Assembly (NCBI RefSeq): GCF_947492715.1
Contig: NZ_CANLNS010000005.1
Span: forward strand, 186,001 to 250,000
Length of the DNA stretch: 64,000 bases
Direction of reading: 5' to 3'
From: an uncultured Psychroserpens sp.
Lineage (GTDB): Bacteria; Bacteroidota; Bacteroidia; Flavobacteriales; Flavobacteriaceae
Both the position numbers and the translations under genes were made by a program. This document shows, one piece after another, positions 34,483 to 42,981 of the stretch. Under the pieces are notes generated by a model that was not told the DNA's origin, did not search any database, and worked only from the letters and a program-made list of their open reading frames with translations. Positions within the stretch are counted from its first letter, which is position 1; each line of letters opens with the position of its first letter.

Positions 34483-35658
34483 ATGAACTATATTCTTTTC
34501 GATGGTCCTTCTAGACATAACCTTTTGCCATTTACGTTTACAAGACCTGTGGCAGATATTAGAGTTGGTATACTCACTATAAGAGAAAAATGGGAAAAGC
34601 ATTTAGGCTTTACAATTACAACGCTAACAGAAGAATATTTATCTGAAAAGTACCCAATGGTAGAGTTAGATGAAAATGTTATGATTAATGCATCCTATCT
34701 GCCAAATCAAGAATTGGTTGCTATTATTAGGGGTTTAGAAGAGAATCAAGCGATTTTTCAAGGAGAAGATGTGATTGCTTTTTTTTCAAAAGATACTCAA
34801 GATGAAATTGATTTTGAAACCTATGAAGCTATAGAATACAACGAAACTGTTTTGAAAATTGAGCACACATGGGATATTTTTGCCAATAACGGTGAAGCCA
34901 TACAGGCCGATTTCGAATTGCTCACACGAGATAGACAATCCCAGCCTATTTCAAGTACCAACCAAATTCTAGGAGCGCAACATATTTTTATAGAAGAAGG
35001 AGCTCAGCTTGAATTTGTGACCTTAAACGCAAATTCTGGTCCTATTTATATTGGAAAGAACGCCGAGATAATGGAAGGTAGTGTTATTAGAGGCCCTTTT
35101 GCGTTATGCGAGCATGCTACGGTTAAAATGGGTGCCAAGATTTACGGACCAACAACTGTAGGACCACATAGTAAGGTTGGCGGAGAGGTAAATAACTCTG
35201 TCATTTTTGGATATTCTAATAAAGGCCACGATGGGTTTTTAGGAAACTCTGTATTGGGTGAATGGTGTAATCTTGGAGCAGACACGAATAACTCAAACTT
35301 GAAAAATAACTATGCCGAAGTGAGACTATGGGATTATCAAACCGAAGGTTTCGCTAGAACTGGATTGCAATTTTGTGGCCTTATGATGGGAGATCATAGT
35401 AAATGCGGTATTAATACCATGTTTAACACTGGTACAGTTGTTGGTGTAAGTGCTAATATCTTTGGAAGTGGATTTCCAAGAAATTTTGTGCCAAGTTTTT
35501 CTTGGGGCGGACATTCTGGATTTACTACCTATGTTACTAAGAAAGCATTTGAAGTAGCTGAGGTTGTTATGAAACGTCGTAACATAACGTTTTCTGAACA
35601 AGATAAAGCGATTTTAGAGCAGGTGTTCGAGGACACCAAGAAATGGAGAAAAAGCTAA
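34483..35658 (+). CDS. GlmU-like sugar nucleotidyltransferase family protein
   Basis: A 391-residue protein whose N-terminus MNYILFDGPSRHNLLPFTFTRPVADIR is that of the Bacteroidota GlmU-like family. The C-terminal half (about 165-330) is a left-handed beta-helix with hexapeptide repeats (GPIYIGKNAEIMEGSVIRGP, then ATVKMGAKIYGPTTVGPHSKVGG), as in acyl- and nucleotidyltransferases of UDP-GlcNAc synthesis. The N-terminal half lacks the clear GxGTRM loop of true GlmU, so catalytic activity as a uridylyltransferase is uncertain. It is followed after 17 bases by the PD40 protein and may be cotranscribed. Confidence 0.85.
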   Translation: MNYILFDGPSRHNLLPFTFTRPVADIRVGILTIREKWEKHLGFTITTLTEEYLSEKYPMVELDENVMINASYLPNQELVAIIRGLEENQAIFQGEDVIAFFSKDTQDEIDFETYEAIEYNETVLKIEHTWDIFANNGEAIQADFELLTRDRQSQPISSTNQILGAQHIFIEEGAQLEFVTLNANSGPIYIGKNAEIMEGSVIRGPFALCEHATVKMGAKIYGPTTVGPHSKVGGEVNNSVIFGYSNKGHDGFLGNSVLGEWCNLGADTNNSNLKNNYAEVRLWDYQTEGFARTGLQFCGLMMGDHSKCGINTMFNTGTVVGVSANIFGSGFPRNFVPSFSWGGHSGFTTYVTKKAFEVAEVVMKRRNITFSEQDKAILEQVFEDTKKWRKS

Positions 35659-35675
35659 TATTAAATTACAATATC

Positions 35676-36575
35676 ATGAAGTTTATTTGCAGTATCATTT
35701 TAATATTGACAATTAATTTCGGGTTTGCCCAAACCTACAAGATTAAAAACCTCAAAATTAATGACGATAAAAGTCAATATGGTGTTATCTTCCATAAAGG
35801 CGATAAAGTTTTTTACACATCTTACATGCTCGACAATAGAAATAGAGCAAGACGGGATCATGACAAGCGACTTATATTTACCATGTTTGAAGGTCAAAAA
35901 ACGAAAGATGGTGAAATCATAAACTCGAAACAGTTTATTAAATCTGAAGATTTCGTGTTTAACACATCTAGCGCTGGGTTTAGTCCTGATGGAAAGTACA
36001 TGTACATCACAACTAATTTTATGAAGCGCGGTAAATCTTATAAAAGGAAATTAAAATCCATAAATTTAAATATTCAAAGAGGTGAATATATTGAAGGACG
36101 TGGTTGGACAAATTTTGAACCTTTACCATTTTGTGAGCCCAAATATAATTATGGACATGCTGTTTTGAGTCCAGATGGATCCACAATGTATTTTACTTCG
36201 AATGCTCATGGCGCTCATGGACAAACAGATTTGTTCAAGGTGAAAATATTAGGTGATGGTAAATATGGTGAAGTTGAAAATCTAGGAAAAAAAATTAACT
36301 CACCACGAAGAGATATGTTTCCTTATGTGAGTAACGACAACATATTGTATTTTGCCTCAGATCGCGTTGGAGGTGTGGGAGGTTTAGATATTTACAGCTA
36401 TGACCTAAAGGGAAATCCAGAAACAGAAGAACCTAAGTTGTTACCAAAGCCTATAAATAGTAGGAGTGATGATTTCTGTTATATTATTAATGCCGATAAA
36501 ACAGAAGGTTATTTTTCATCAAGACGTCCTAGAGGAAAGGGTGAAGACGATATTTATTATTTTACTTTGAAATAG
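35676..36575 (+). CDS. Exported PD40/TolB-like beta-propeller protein
   Basis: A 299-residue exported protein with a signal peptide (MKFICSIILILTINFGFAQ); an ATG 33 bases upstream in the previous gene is rejected for that reason. It carries PD40/WD40-like blades: SAGFSPDGKYMYITTN, HAVLSPDGSTMYFTSN, FPYVSNDNILYFASD and a last blade near the end. The propeller is the part usually fused to an OmpA peptidoglycan-binding domain in Bacteroidota; here that domain is absent, and the protein ends after the propeller. The function is not known; a periplasmic binding role is likely. Confidence 0.85.
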   Translation: MKFICSIILILTINFGFAQTYKIKNLKINDDKSQYGVIFHKGDKVFYTSYMLDNRNRARRDHDKRLIFTMFEGQKTKDGEIINSKQFIKSEDFVFNTSSAGFSPDGKYMYITTNFMKRGKSYKRKLKSINLNIQRGEYIEGRGWTNFEPLPFCEPKYNYGHAVLSPDGSTMYFTSNAHGAHGQTDLFKVKILGDGKYGEVENLGKKINSPRRDMFPYVSNDNILYFASDRVGGVGGLDIYSYDLKGNPETEEPKLLPKPINSRSDDFCYIINADKTEGYFSSRRPRGKGEDDIYYFTLK

Positions 36576-36618
36576 AATTGTATATTACAATGAAATAAAT
36601 GAAAACAACTAAAAGCCA

Positions 36619-36951
36619 ATGATAGAAATTGTAATATTAGTGTTAATAGGAAGAAGTTTTTTTAAACTGGCAGACGAACATAATCAGAATAAGTGGGTTT
36701 TTGCTATTCTTGGTGTTGTTACATATTATGCATCTGCTTTTGTTTTTGGTCTAATCTTGGGAATAGCTGATGAGGTTTTTAATTTAGGTTTTGCTTGGGA
36801 TAATGCCTTGTTGTTAACATTTATAGCCATGCCAATTGGATTAGGAGCAGTTTATCTTTTATATTCGGCTTTAAAGAGAAATTGGAAAAAAAATGTAACT
36901 ATTGATAAAAGTGAGATTCATGATATTGGTAGACATCCCGATGAGATATAA
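36619..36951 (+). CDS. Small integral membrane protein, unknown
   Basis: A 110-residue protein with about three hydrophobic helices (residues 1-12, 25-50 and 62-86) and a basic tail (ALKRNWKKNVTIDKS). It contains no motif I recognise. It converges with the solute-binding lipoprotein gene with only 5 bases between stops. Confidence 0.68.
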   Translation: MIEIVILVLIGRSFFKLADEHNQNKWVFAILGVVTYYASAFVFGLILGIADEVFNLGFAWDNALLLTFIAMPIGLGAVYLLYSALKRNWKKNVTIDKSEIHDIGRHPDEI

Positions 36952-36956
36952 ATCCA

Positions 36957-38591
36957 CTATTTATCTTTTTTAACGCGTTTTAAATCTAATAAATTGATTG
37001 GATTTATACCTAACCCACTTACATTTTTTCTGGTAAACCGAACCACTTCATCATAAAATAACGGAACCACTGGTGTAGAGGCCATGACCAAACTGTCCAT
37101 TTTAGTATAAAGATTTTCACGGGCTTTAGGGTTGGTAATTGTGAAAGCATCTTGGTACCATTCGTCAAATTGCTCATTTTTGAAATGTGTGTAGTTTGGA
37201 CCATTCGGCGCAAAATTCTTACTAGAATAAAGCGATAAATAATTTTCGGCGTCAGGATAATCAGCAACCCAGCTTGCTCTAAACATATCTAGCTTTCCAT
37301 TGGCCTTTGCGTCTTTTAAAGTCGCAGCAGGAACTACATCTACATTAACTGAAATACCAATTTTTTGAAGTTCACGTTGAATATATTCGCAAAAACTTAA
37401 ATAGTTGCTTGTTGTTGTAATTGTTATTTCAGGATTAGAAATTCCTGAAGCTGTTTTAAATTCCTGAACCAGTTGTTTCGCTTTTTCGGGTTGATAGGTG
37501 AATCCGATAGATTCGTCATAACCAGGTAAGCCTTTTGGAATAAAACCACCATGAGCAGGAATACCAATACCATTACGTAAATAGGTCATCATTTTTTCCT
37601 TGTCAAAACCATAATTAATTGCACGACGGAGCGTTTTTGATTGCAATTCAGGAATCTTAGAATCCATGAAAAAAGCCAAGTATTCAGTGTTTAAATAAGG
37701 GCCTCGAATCATATTAACTTCAGATGTGTATTGATCCCGTAATTGACCACTTGCGGTTAAAATTTCATCTTTATAAGAAGCATCTAAACCAGAAACAAAG
37801 TCGATATTTCCTTGAGCAAATTGCAAAAACTCACTCTGTTTATCTGGAAGAAAGGTAATCGCTACAGCGTCTAGATAGGGTAATTTATGTCCAGCTTGAT
37901 CTGTTTCGAAATAGTCCTGATTTTTTCGGAAAACGAGCTTAAGGTTTTCTTCCCAGCGTTTAAACTTAAAAGGACCTGTTCCAATAGGGTTTGCTCTAAA
38001 GTCGCTCTTGTAGTAGTTTACAATTTCTTTTGGAACCACCGAACAATATTTCATGGTAAGTTTTCCAATAAATGAAGGGTCTGGAGATTTTAAAGTAATT
38101 TTCAATGAGTCGTTTACAGCTTCAATATCCCAAAGGTTATTAACAACCCAACTACCAGGTGAAGCCGTTTTACTATCACACAGTCTAAACAAGCTATATT
38201 CAAAGTCATTTGCTGTAACATATCTAGTAGAGTCTTTACCAAATAATTGATGCGGGTGAAACTTAACATCATCGCGAAGCGCAAAAGTATAAACGAGTGC
38301 ATCTTCGGAAATCGTCCAATTTTTTGCGATGCAAGGCTGAACATTTAAATGTTCATCCATTTGCACTAATCCATTAAATAATTGATTAATGGCCCAAATA
38401 TCGGCATTATCCTTAGCAAAAGCCGGATCTAAAGACCCAATGTTTTTATGCTCATTATATCTAAAAACAAGATGATCTTTTGCGGAGTTGGTATCATTTC
38501 CGCAAGAAAAAAGCAAAAAAAGAACTAAAATGCTCAATATTAGCCTTGAATATAAATATTTGCGATGTACTCGTTTTAGCATTTTGCTCAT
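36957..38591 (-). CDS. Solute-binding lipoprotein, SBP_bac_5 (peptide/opine) family
   Basis: A 544-residue lipoprotein (signal and lipobox LFSC with the cysteine at about residue 30, start taken at 38591). It belongs to the DppA/OppA-type family 5: IGSLDPAFAKDNADIWAINQLFNGLVQMD near the start, EYSLFRL, the QYSRTSE-like region GTGPFKFKRWEENLKLVFRKN and the later ASWVADYPDAENYLSLYSS. No permease or ATPase gene lies near, so this is an orphan binding protein, which fits a family of such lipoproteins in Flavobacteriaceae. The ligand is probably a short peptide, inferred from the family. The gene ends 5 bases from the stop of a convergent membrane-protein gene. Confidence 0.9.
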   Translation of the reverse strand: MSKMLKRVHRKYLYSRLILSILVLFLLFSCGNDTNSAKDHLVFRYNEHKNIGSLDPAFAKDNADIWAINQLFNGLVQMDEHLNVQPCIAKNWTISEDALVYTFALRDDVKFHPHQLFGKDSTRYVTANDFEYSLFRLCDSKTASPGSWVVNNLWDIEAVNDSLKITLKSPDPSFIGKLTMKYCSVVPKEIVNYYKSDFRANPIGTGPFKFKRWEENLKLVFRKNQDYFETDQAGHKLPYLDAVAITFLPDKQSEFLQFAQGNIDFVSGLDASYKDEILTASGQLRDQYTSEVNMIRGPYLNTEYLAFFMDSKIPELQSKTLRRAINYGFDKEKMMTYLRNGIGIPAHGGFIPKGLPGYDESIGFTYQPEKAKQLVQEFKTASGISNPEITITTTSNYLSFCEYIQRELQKIGISVNVDVVPAATLKDAKANGKLDMFRASWVADYPDAENYLSLYSSKNFAPNGPNYTHFKNEQFDEWYQDAFTITNPKARENLYTKMDSLVMASTPVVPLFYDEVVRFTRKNVSGLGINPINLLDLKRVKKDK

Positions 38592-38597
38592 TAATTG

Positions 38598-38605
38598 TAA
38601 CTTTG
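38598..38605 (+). promoter_or_regulatory. -7 box of mtaB
   Basis: TAACTTTG (TAnnTTTG) lies 70 bases before the mtaB ATG and immediately upstream of the divergent binding-protein start. Confidence 0.5.
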
Positions 38606-38674
38606 CGCACTCTAAATTTAGAAACAAGTAAATATAAATAGATTTCTGAGCTAACAGAAATACTTAGGCATTAT

Positions 38675-40003
38675 ATGAATAAAAAAGTCGCATTTTATAC
38701 CTTAGGTTGCAAACTTAACTTTTCTGAAACTTCTACAATTGCCAGAAATTTTTCTTCGGAAGGTTTTGAGCGCGTGGATTTTAAAGAGAAGGCAGACATC
38801 TATGTTATAAATACATGCTCTGTAACCGAAAATGCAGATAAGCGTTTTAAATCTATTGTGAAGCAGGCTCAGAAAATTAATCCAGATGCTTTTGTAGCAG
38901 CAGTTGGTTGCTATGCCCAATTAAAGCCACAAGAACTTGCTGATGTGGATGGTGTGGATTTGGTATTGGGAGCTACAGAAAAATTTAAGATTACCGATTA
39001 TCTTAATGACTTGTCTAAAAATGACATGGGAGAGGTACATAGCTGTGAAATACAAGAGGCAGATTTCTATGTAGGGAGTTATTCGTTTGGTGACCGAACA
39101 AGAGCCTTTTTAAAAGTGCAAGACGGCTGTGATTATAAATGTACGTATTGTACAATTCCATTGGCTCGTGGTATTTCTAGAAGTGATACCTTGGAAAATG
39201 TCCTTCAAAATGCCAAGGAGATTTCAGCAAAAAATATTAAAGAAATTGTGCTTACAGGTGTTAATATTGGCGACTATGGAAAAGGAGAGTTTGGTAATAA
39301 AAAGCACGAGCATACCTTTTACGAACTGGTTAAGGCTTTAGATGATGTTGAAGGCATAGAACGTTTAAGAATTTCGTCTATTGAACCAAATTTACTTAAA
39401 AATGAAACGATAGAATTTGTATCAACAAGTAAAACCTTTGTACCACATTTTCATGTGCCATTGCAAAGTGGAAGTAATGAACTTCTTAAATTGATGCGTC
39501 GACGTTACATGAAAGAATTGTATATCGATCGTGTTGCAAAGATTAAGGAAACAATGCCTCATGCTTGCATTGGTGTTGATGTTATTGTAGGTTTTCCAGG
39601 TGAAACCAACGAATTGTTCTTAGAAACCTACAATTTTTTAAATGAACTCGATATCTCATATCTCCATGTCTTTACGTATTCAGAGCGAGATAATACTGTT
39701 GCGGCGTCTTTAGATGGGGTTGTACCTAAAAAGGTGAGGGCAAAGCGAAGTAAAATGTTAAGAGGGCTTTCGGCAAAAAAGAGAAGAGCTTTTTATGAAG
39801 GCCAAATAGGGAGTTCTCGTACTGTACTTTTTGAAGGAGAGAATAAGGAAGGCTATATTCATGGATTCACTGAAAACTACGTTAAGGTCAAAGCACCATG
39901 GAACCCAGATTTAGTGAATACTCTACAGGCTGTACAGCTTACTGAAATTGATGAGGATGGTTTAGTAAGGTTTGAGTTTACTAAGCAATTAATAACCTCC
40001 TAG
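38675..40003 (+). CDS. mtaB: tRNA t6A37 methylthiotransferase (ms2t6A synthesis)
   Basis: A 442-residue radical SAM enzyme that adds a methylthio group to t6A37 of tRNA. The three N-terminal cluster cysteines are in YTLGCKLN (C12), INTCSVTENAD and VGCYAQL; the radical SAM triad is CDYKCTYC at about 152-159; a TRAM-type RNA-binding region closes the protein (GSSRTVLFEGENKEGYIHG). The start MNKKVAFYTLGCKLNF and the motif FETSTIAR region distinguish MtaB from MiaB and RimO. Its 3' end overlaps a convergent unknown gene by 15 bases. Confidence 0.94.
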   Translation: MNKKVAFYTLGCKLNFSETSTIARNFSSEGFERVDFKEKADIYVINTCSVTENADKRFKSIVKQAQKINPDAFVAAVGCYAQLKPQELADVDGVDLVLGATEKFKITDYLNDLSKNDMGEVHSCEIQEADFYVGSYSFGDRTRAFLKVQDGCDYKCTYCTIPLARGISRSDTLENVLQNAKEISAKNIKEIVLTGVNIGDYGKGEFGNKKHEHTFYELVKALDDVEGIERLRISSIEPNLLKNETIEFVSTSKTFVPHFHVPLQSGSNELLKLMRRRYMKELYIDRVAKIKETMPHACIGVDVIVGFPGETNELFLETYNFLNELDISYLHVFTYSERDNTVAASLDGVVPKKVRAKRSKMLRGLSAKKRRAFYEGQIGSSRTVLFEGENKEGYIHGFTENYVKVKAPWNPDLVNTLQAVQLTEIDEDGLVRFEFTKQLITS

Positions 40004-40681
40004 AGTTTGTGAATTTAAGAGTTGTATTAAAGACGCTCCAGGGTACATTTCTGTTACAGGAAGTGCTGCGGGTATATTTGTAATACTAAAGCTGGCTGGC
40101 ATCATTTCTAGATTATATTGAATACTACCAGGATTAAATTCAAAGGTACAACCAGGATTTAATGCATTGCTAATAATAGAGCCAGAAAACAAATAAGTTT
40201 GAGCTGCAAAAAGTGCTATTTTATCATTTGGTTGCATAACAACAACACCTTGAGGTCTAGAAGTGAATGCGCAAAAAGGCGCATATACTCCATTGATTTT
40301 TGCCGCTAAGCCTGCGGTTACATTGCTAGCGCCAGCAGAACCACCAGGTTTTATAGAAAATGTTCCATCAGCATTGAATGTCAAAATAGTGCCTAAAGGC
40401 ACTTCTGCCGATAATGCTTGCATGTGTATAGTGATATTTGTACCTATATAGTCTTGATTGTATACATAAACCTTGTATTGTGGTTGATAATCTATCTGTG
40501 TTCGCCCAAACATACTCATATAAGGTATTGTAAACCATACAGGTAAGCCTGTTGTTATCTGATTAGGACCGGAAGCTCCTTTAAATCCAAATAATGTATA
40601 GTTACCTGCTTGTAATTGACGAAGCAGTAATTGTTGCTCTTGTGATGTGAAATCGAAATTAATGTTGTAGATAGTTGCCAT
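39989..40681 (-). CDS. Unknown 230-residue cytoplasmic protein
   Basis: A 230-residue protein starting MATIYNINFDFTSQEQQ with no signal peptide and no transmembrane helix. It is rich in glycine, alanine, proline and aromatic residues, with an all-beta appearance (YKVYVYNQDYIGTNITIHM, then LTFNADGTFSIKPGG). It is proline-rich and low in lysine compared with its neighbours. Possible analogies with bacterial inclusion-body or lectin-like proteins could not be supported by any motif. Its stop lies inside the end of mtaB (15-base overlap), so the two convergent genes share sequence. Confidence 0.7.
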   Translation of the reverse strand: MATIYNINFDFTSQEQQLLLRQLQAGNYTLFGFKGASGPNQITTGLPVWFTIPYMSMFGRTQIDYQPQYKVYVYNQDYIGTNITIHMQALSAEVPLGTILTFNADGTFSIKPGGSAGASNVTAGLAAKINGVYAPFCAFTSRPQGVVVMQPNDKIALFAAQTYLFSGSIISNALNPGCTFEFNPGSIQYNLEMMPASFSITNIPAALPVTEMYPGASLIQLLNSQTLGGY

Positions 40682-40848
40682 AATCTATGTAATGTTTAGA
40701 TACTCAATATAACTGGAGTTACAATTTAATGTGAGCGCAAATTATCCTGCTTACGAATTAGGGTATTTATACGTGTTATAGAACAGATGTTATATGGCTA
40801 GAACAATTAATATGAATGGCTTAATTGATTATACGAGATAAGGAAACA

Positions 40849-40878
40849 AAAAAGCCGAAGTTTAAACTTCGGCTTTTT
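40849..40878 (-). terminator. Terminator of the 98-residue GNAT-like gene
   Basis: A perfect 30-base palindrome (AAAAAGCCGAAGTTT and its complement) lies 5 bases after the stop of the minus-strand gene and ends in five T on both strands. Confidence 0.88.
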
Positions 40879-40883
40879 ATGTG

Positions 40884-41180
40884 TTATATTCTGATACCTA
40901 CAGGTAACATTTTTTTATATTTTCGGTGTCGTCTTATAAACTTTGCTATTTCAGGGCTTGTTGGAACAACACTAATATTGCGTTCTGCAATATTCTCAAA
41001 AACAAGTGTTAGAAATTCTTCTTCAAATTCGTCATTTGAGATTCCATCTGGAATGATAAGTTTTGTTAAAAAGATTTTTCGATCTTGTAAAGAATACTCA
41101 ATCTTGGCAAGTGTACCGTCTACTTTTAATTCGAATTGGCGTAAAAAGTCATTGTCTGTTAATTCAGCAGCATCAATCAT
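40884..41180 (-). CDS. Mini-GNAT (YjdJ-like acetyltransferase fold) without acetyl-CoA motif
   Basis: A 98-residue protein that looks like the small GNAT family of the YjdJ type: FELKVDGTLAKIEYSLQDRKIFLTKLIIPDG aligns with the family's central strands and TLVFENIAERNISVVPTSPEIAKFIRRH with its C-terminal part. The acetyl-CoA-binding RGxG pattern that should follow the strand LIIPDG is absent, replaced by ISNDEFEEEF, so it may no longer be an enzyme. The assignment is fold-level inference. A -7 box (TAAATTTG on the minus strand, 41245-41252) and a strong terminator define it as a single gene. Confidence 0.65.
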   Translation of the reverse strand: MIDAAELTDNDFLRQFELKVDGTLAKIEYSLQDRKIFLTKLIIPDGISNDEFEEEFLTLVFENIAERNISVVPTSPEIAKFIRRHRKYKKMLPVGIRI

Positions 41181-41231
41181 AATATTTTGTATTTAATTCA
41201 ATGGTCGGTAGGGTGGAACTATACTTTTGTC

Positions 41232-41252
41232 TAGTTTTGTAGTGCAAATTTA
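41232..41252. promoter_or_regulatory. Divergent -7 boxes for the mini-GNAT and hydrolase genes
   Basis: TAGTTTTG (41232-41239) on the plus strand and TAAATTTG (41245-41252) on the minus strand lie 5 bases apart, pointing towards the hydrolase (41297) and the mini-GNAT (41180). Confidence 0.5.
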
Positions 41253-41296
41253 CGAAAAATATCACAGATATTAAAGAGCCGTTATTTTAAAGACTT

Positions 41297-41959
41297 ATGC
41301 AACAAGAAATTATACATGTGTACCTTATGCCTGGAATGGCAGCTAACCCAACAATATTCGAACATATCAAACTTCCAGAGGAACAATTTGAAATACATTG
41401 GTTAGAATGGATGATTCCTTATAAAAAAGAATCTCTCGAGTCTTACGCAAAACGCATGATTGCTCACATTGAACATGATAATATTGTGTTGTTAGGTGTG
41501 TCTTTTGGCGGAATTTTGGTTCAGGAGATGAGTAAATATATGACATTACGTAAGTTGTTTGTGGTTTCAAGTGTAAAGTCGAAACATGAGTTGCCAAAAC
41601 GAATGAAGCTCATGAAATATACCAAGGCTTATAAATTACTACCTACTCAATTGGTTAGTAATATTGATTTTTTGGCGAAATACGCCTTTGGAGAAACCAT
41701 TACAAAGCGCATCGAGCTTTATAAGAAATACCTGTCTGTAAGTGATAAGCAATATTTAGATTGGGCTATAGAGAATGTCATTGAGTGGAATCAAGAGAAG
41801 CCAAATGATAATGCTATTTATATTCATGGGGATAATGACATGGTTTTTCCGCATTCGTGCGGAGGCAACTGCATTGTCCTCAAAGGAGGGTCGCATATCA
41901 TGGTAATTAATAAATATAAATGGTTTAACGAAAATTTACCAAAACTAATTCTGGAGTAG
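41297..41959 (+). CDS. Alpha/beta hydrolase
   Basis: A 220-residue alpha/beta-hydrolase. The oxyanion strand is YLMPGMAANPTIFEH (about 9-23), the nucleophile elbow GVSFGG (serine about 72), the acid AIYIHGDNDMVFP and the catalytic histidine in GGSHIMV near the C-terminus. The protein is short, with a small cap region between elbow and acid. Substrate is unknown; it could be an esterase, thioesterase or lactonase. Confidence 0.85.
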   Translation: MQQEIIHVYLMPGMAANPTIFEHIKLPEEQFEIHWLEWMIPYKKESLESYAKRMIAHIEHDNIVLLGVSFGGILVQEMSKYMTLRKLFVVSSVKSKHELPKRMKLMKYTKAYKLLPTQLVSNIDFLAKYAFGETITKRIELYKKYLSVSDKQYLDWAIENVIEWNQEKPNDNAIYIHGDNDMVFPHSCGGNCIVLKGGSHIMVINKYKWFNENLPKLILE

Positions 41960-41960
41960 C

Positions 41961-41991
41961 TTGAAACCAAAGATTTTATTTTATACATTTG
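41961..41991 (+). promoter_or_regulatory. Promoter of the lytic transglycosylase gene
   Basis: TTG (41961-41963) and TACATTTG (41984-41991) with 20 bases between fit the Bacteroidota promoter. The box overlaps a longer in-frame start at 41989, so the ATG at 42034 is the better one. Confidence 0.65.
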
Positions 41992-42033
41992 ACTTGCAGT
42001 CGATTAAATGCCTGCTCCCTAAATAAAACTATT

Positions 42034-42975
42034 ATGACAATTATTAAAAATATTTTAGCAGCTATTGGTCTTGTATGCGTGTCTGGGCTATTTATTTTTG
42101 CAGTTCAATCTGAAAAAGCACCATCTGATACAGAGGTCGTACAACCTACTAAGGTTGTAAATGATTATAACGTTTATGCCTTATCTGTTCCTGATGATCT
42201 AAATTTTGCTGGTGAGCAGATGCCATTAGAAGATCCAGATATTTTAGAGCGCATGGATAGGGAGTTGTTGGTGAACACGTACTGGCAATCTAATGGTTTA
42301 CTAATGTTTAAACGCGCCGAAAAGTATTTTCCAATCATAGAACCTATCTTAAAAAAGAATGGTATTCCTGAGGATTTTAAATATTTAGCGGTTATTGAGA
42401 GCGGATTAACTAATGCTGTCTCTCCTGCTGGAGCTAGAGGTGTATGGCAAATCATGAAAACCACTGGACGAGAGAATGGACTGGAGATAAATAGTAATGT
42501 AGATGAGCGTTACCATTTAGAAAAAGCCACAGAAGTTGCTTGTAAATACTTATTGAGGTCTAAAAAGAAATTAGGATCATGGACTTTGGCAGCAGCTGCA
42601 TACAATGCAGGTAATGCGGGAGTTTCAAGACGATTAAAAGATCAGGGTGTCTCTAATTATTATGACCTCTTATTAGGAGAAGAAACAGGACGTTACCTGT
42701 TTAGAATCGTAGCTTTAAAAGAAATACTTAAGCACCCAAAAAAATACGGTTTTAATTTTACAACGGATGACCTTTATAAGACAATCCCAACCTATAAAGT
42801 TGAAGTAGATACAGTGGTTACAGACTTCACAAAGTTTGCACAACGTTTCGGAATTAATTATAAAATCTTAAAAATTCACAACCCTTGGCTTAGAGAACCA
42901 AAACTTAATAATGCCTCTAGAAAGAAGTATTTCATAGAGATTCCTGAAGAAGGTTATTATAAGGTGAAGCCTTAA
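42034..42975 (+). CDS. Lytic transglycosylase (SLT domain)
   Basis: A 313-residue exported murein-cleaving enzyme with an N-terminal hydrophobic signal (IIKNILAAIGLVCVSGLFIFAV). The SLT domain (about 95-240) has the catalytic glutamate in YLAVIESGLTNAVSPAGARGVWQI and the later AAAAYNAGNAGVSRRL. There is no LysM domain; the C-terminal 60 residues (TYKVEVDTVVTDFTKFAQRFG) form a short extension, weakly like a degenerate cell-wall-binding part. It acts on peptidoglycan in the periplasm. It stands alone and converges with the thioredoxin-like gene (6-base gap). Confidence 0.92.
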   Translation: MTIIKNILAAIGLVCVSGLFIFAVQSEKAPSDTEVVQPTKVVNDYNVYALSVPDDLNFAGEQMPLEDPDILERMDRELLVNTYWQSNGLLMFKRAEKYFPIIEPILKKNGIPEDFKYLAVIESGLTNAVSPAGARGVWQIMKTTGRENGLEINSNVDERYHLEKATEVACKYLLRSKKKLGSWTLAAAAYNAGNAGVSRRLKDQGVSNYYDLLLGEETGRYLFRIVALKEILKHPKKYGFNFTTDDLYKTIPTYKVEVDTVVTDFTKFAQRFGINYKILKIHNPWLREPKLNNASRKKYFIEIPEEGYYKVKP

Positions 42976-42981
42976 TTAAAT

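Noticed and set aside
40825-41196. A 123-codon frame on the plus strand
   Set aside because: It is antisense to the mini-GNAT gene and runs through a perfect terminator palindrome.
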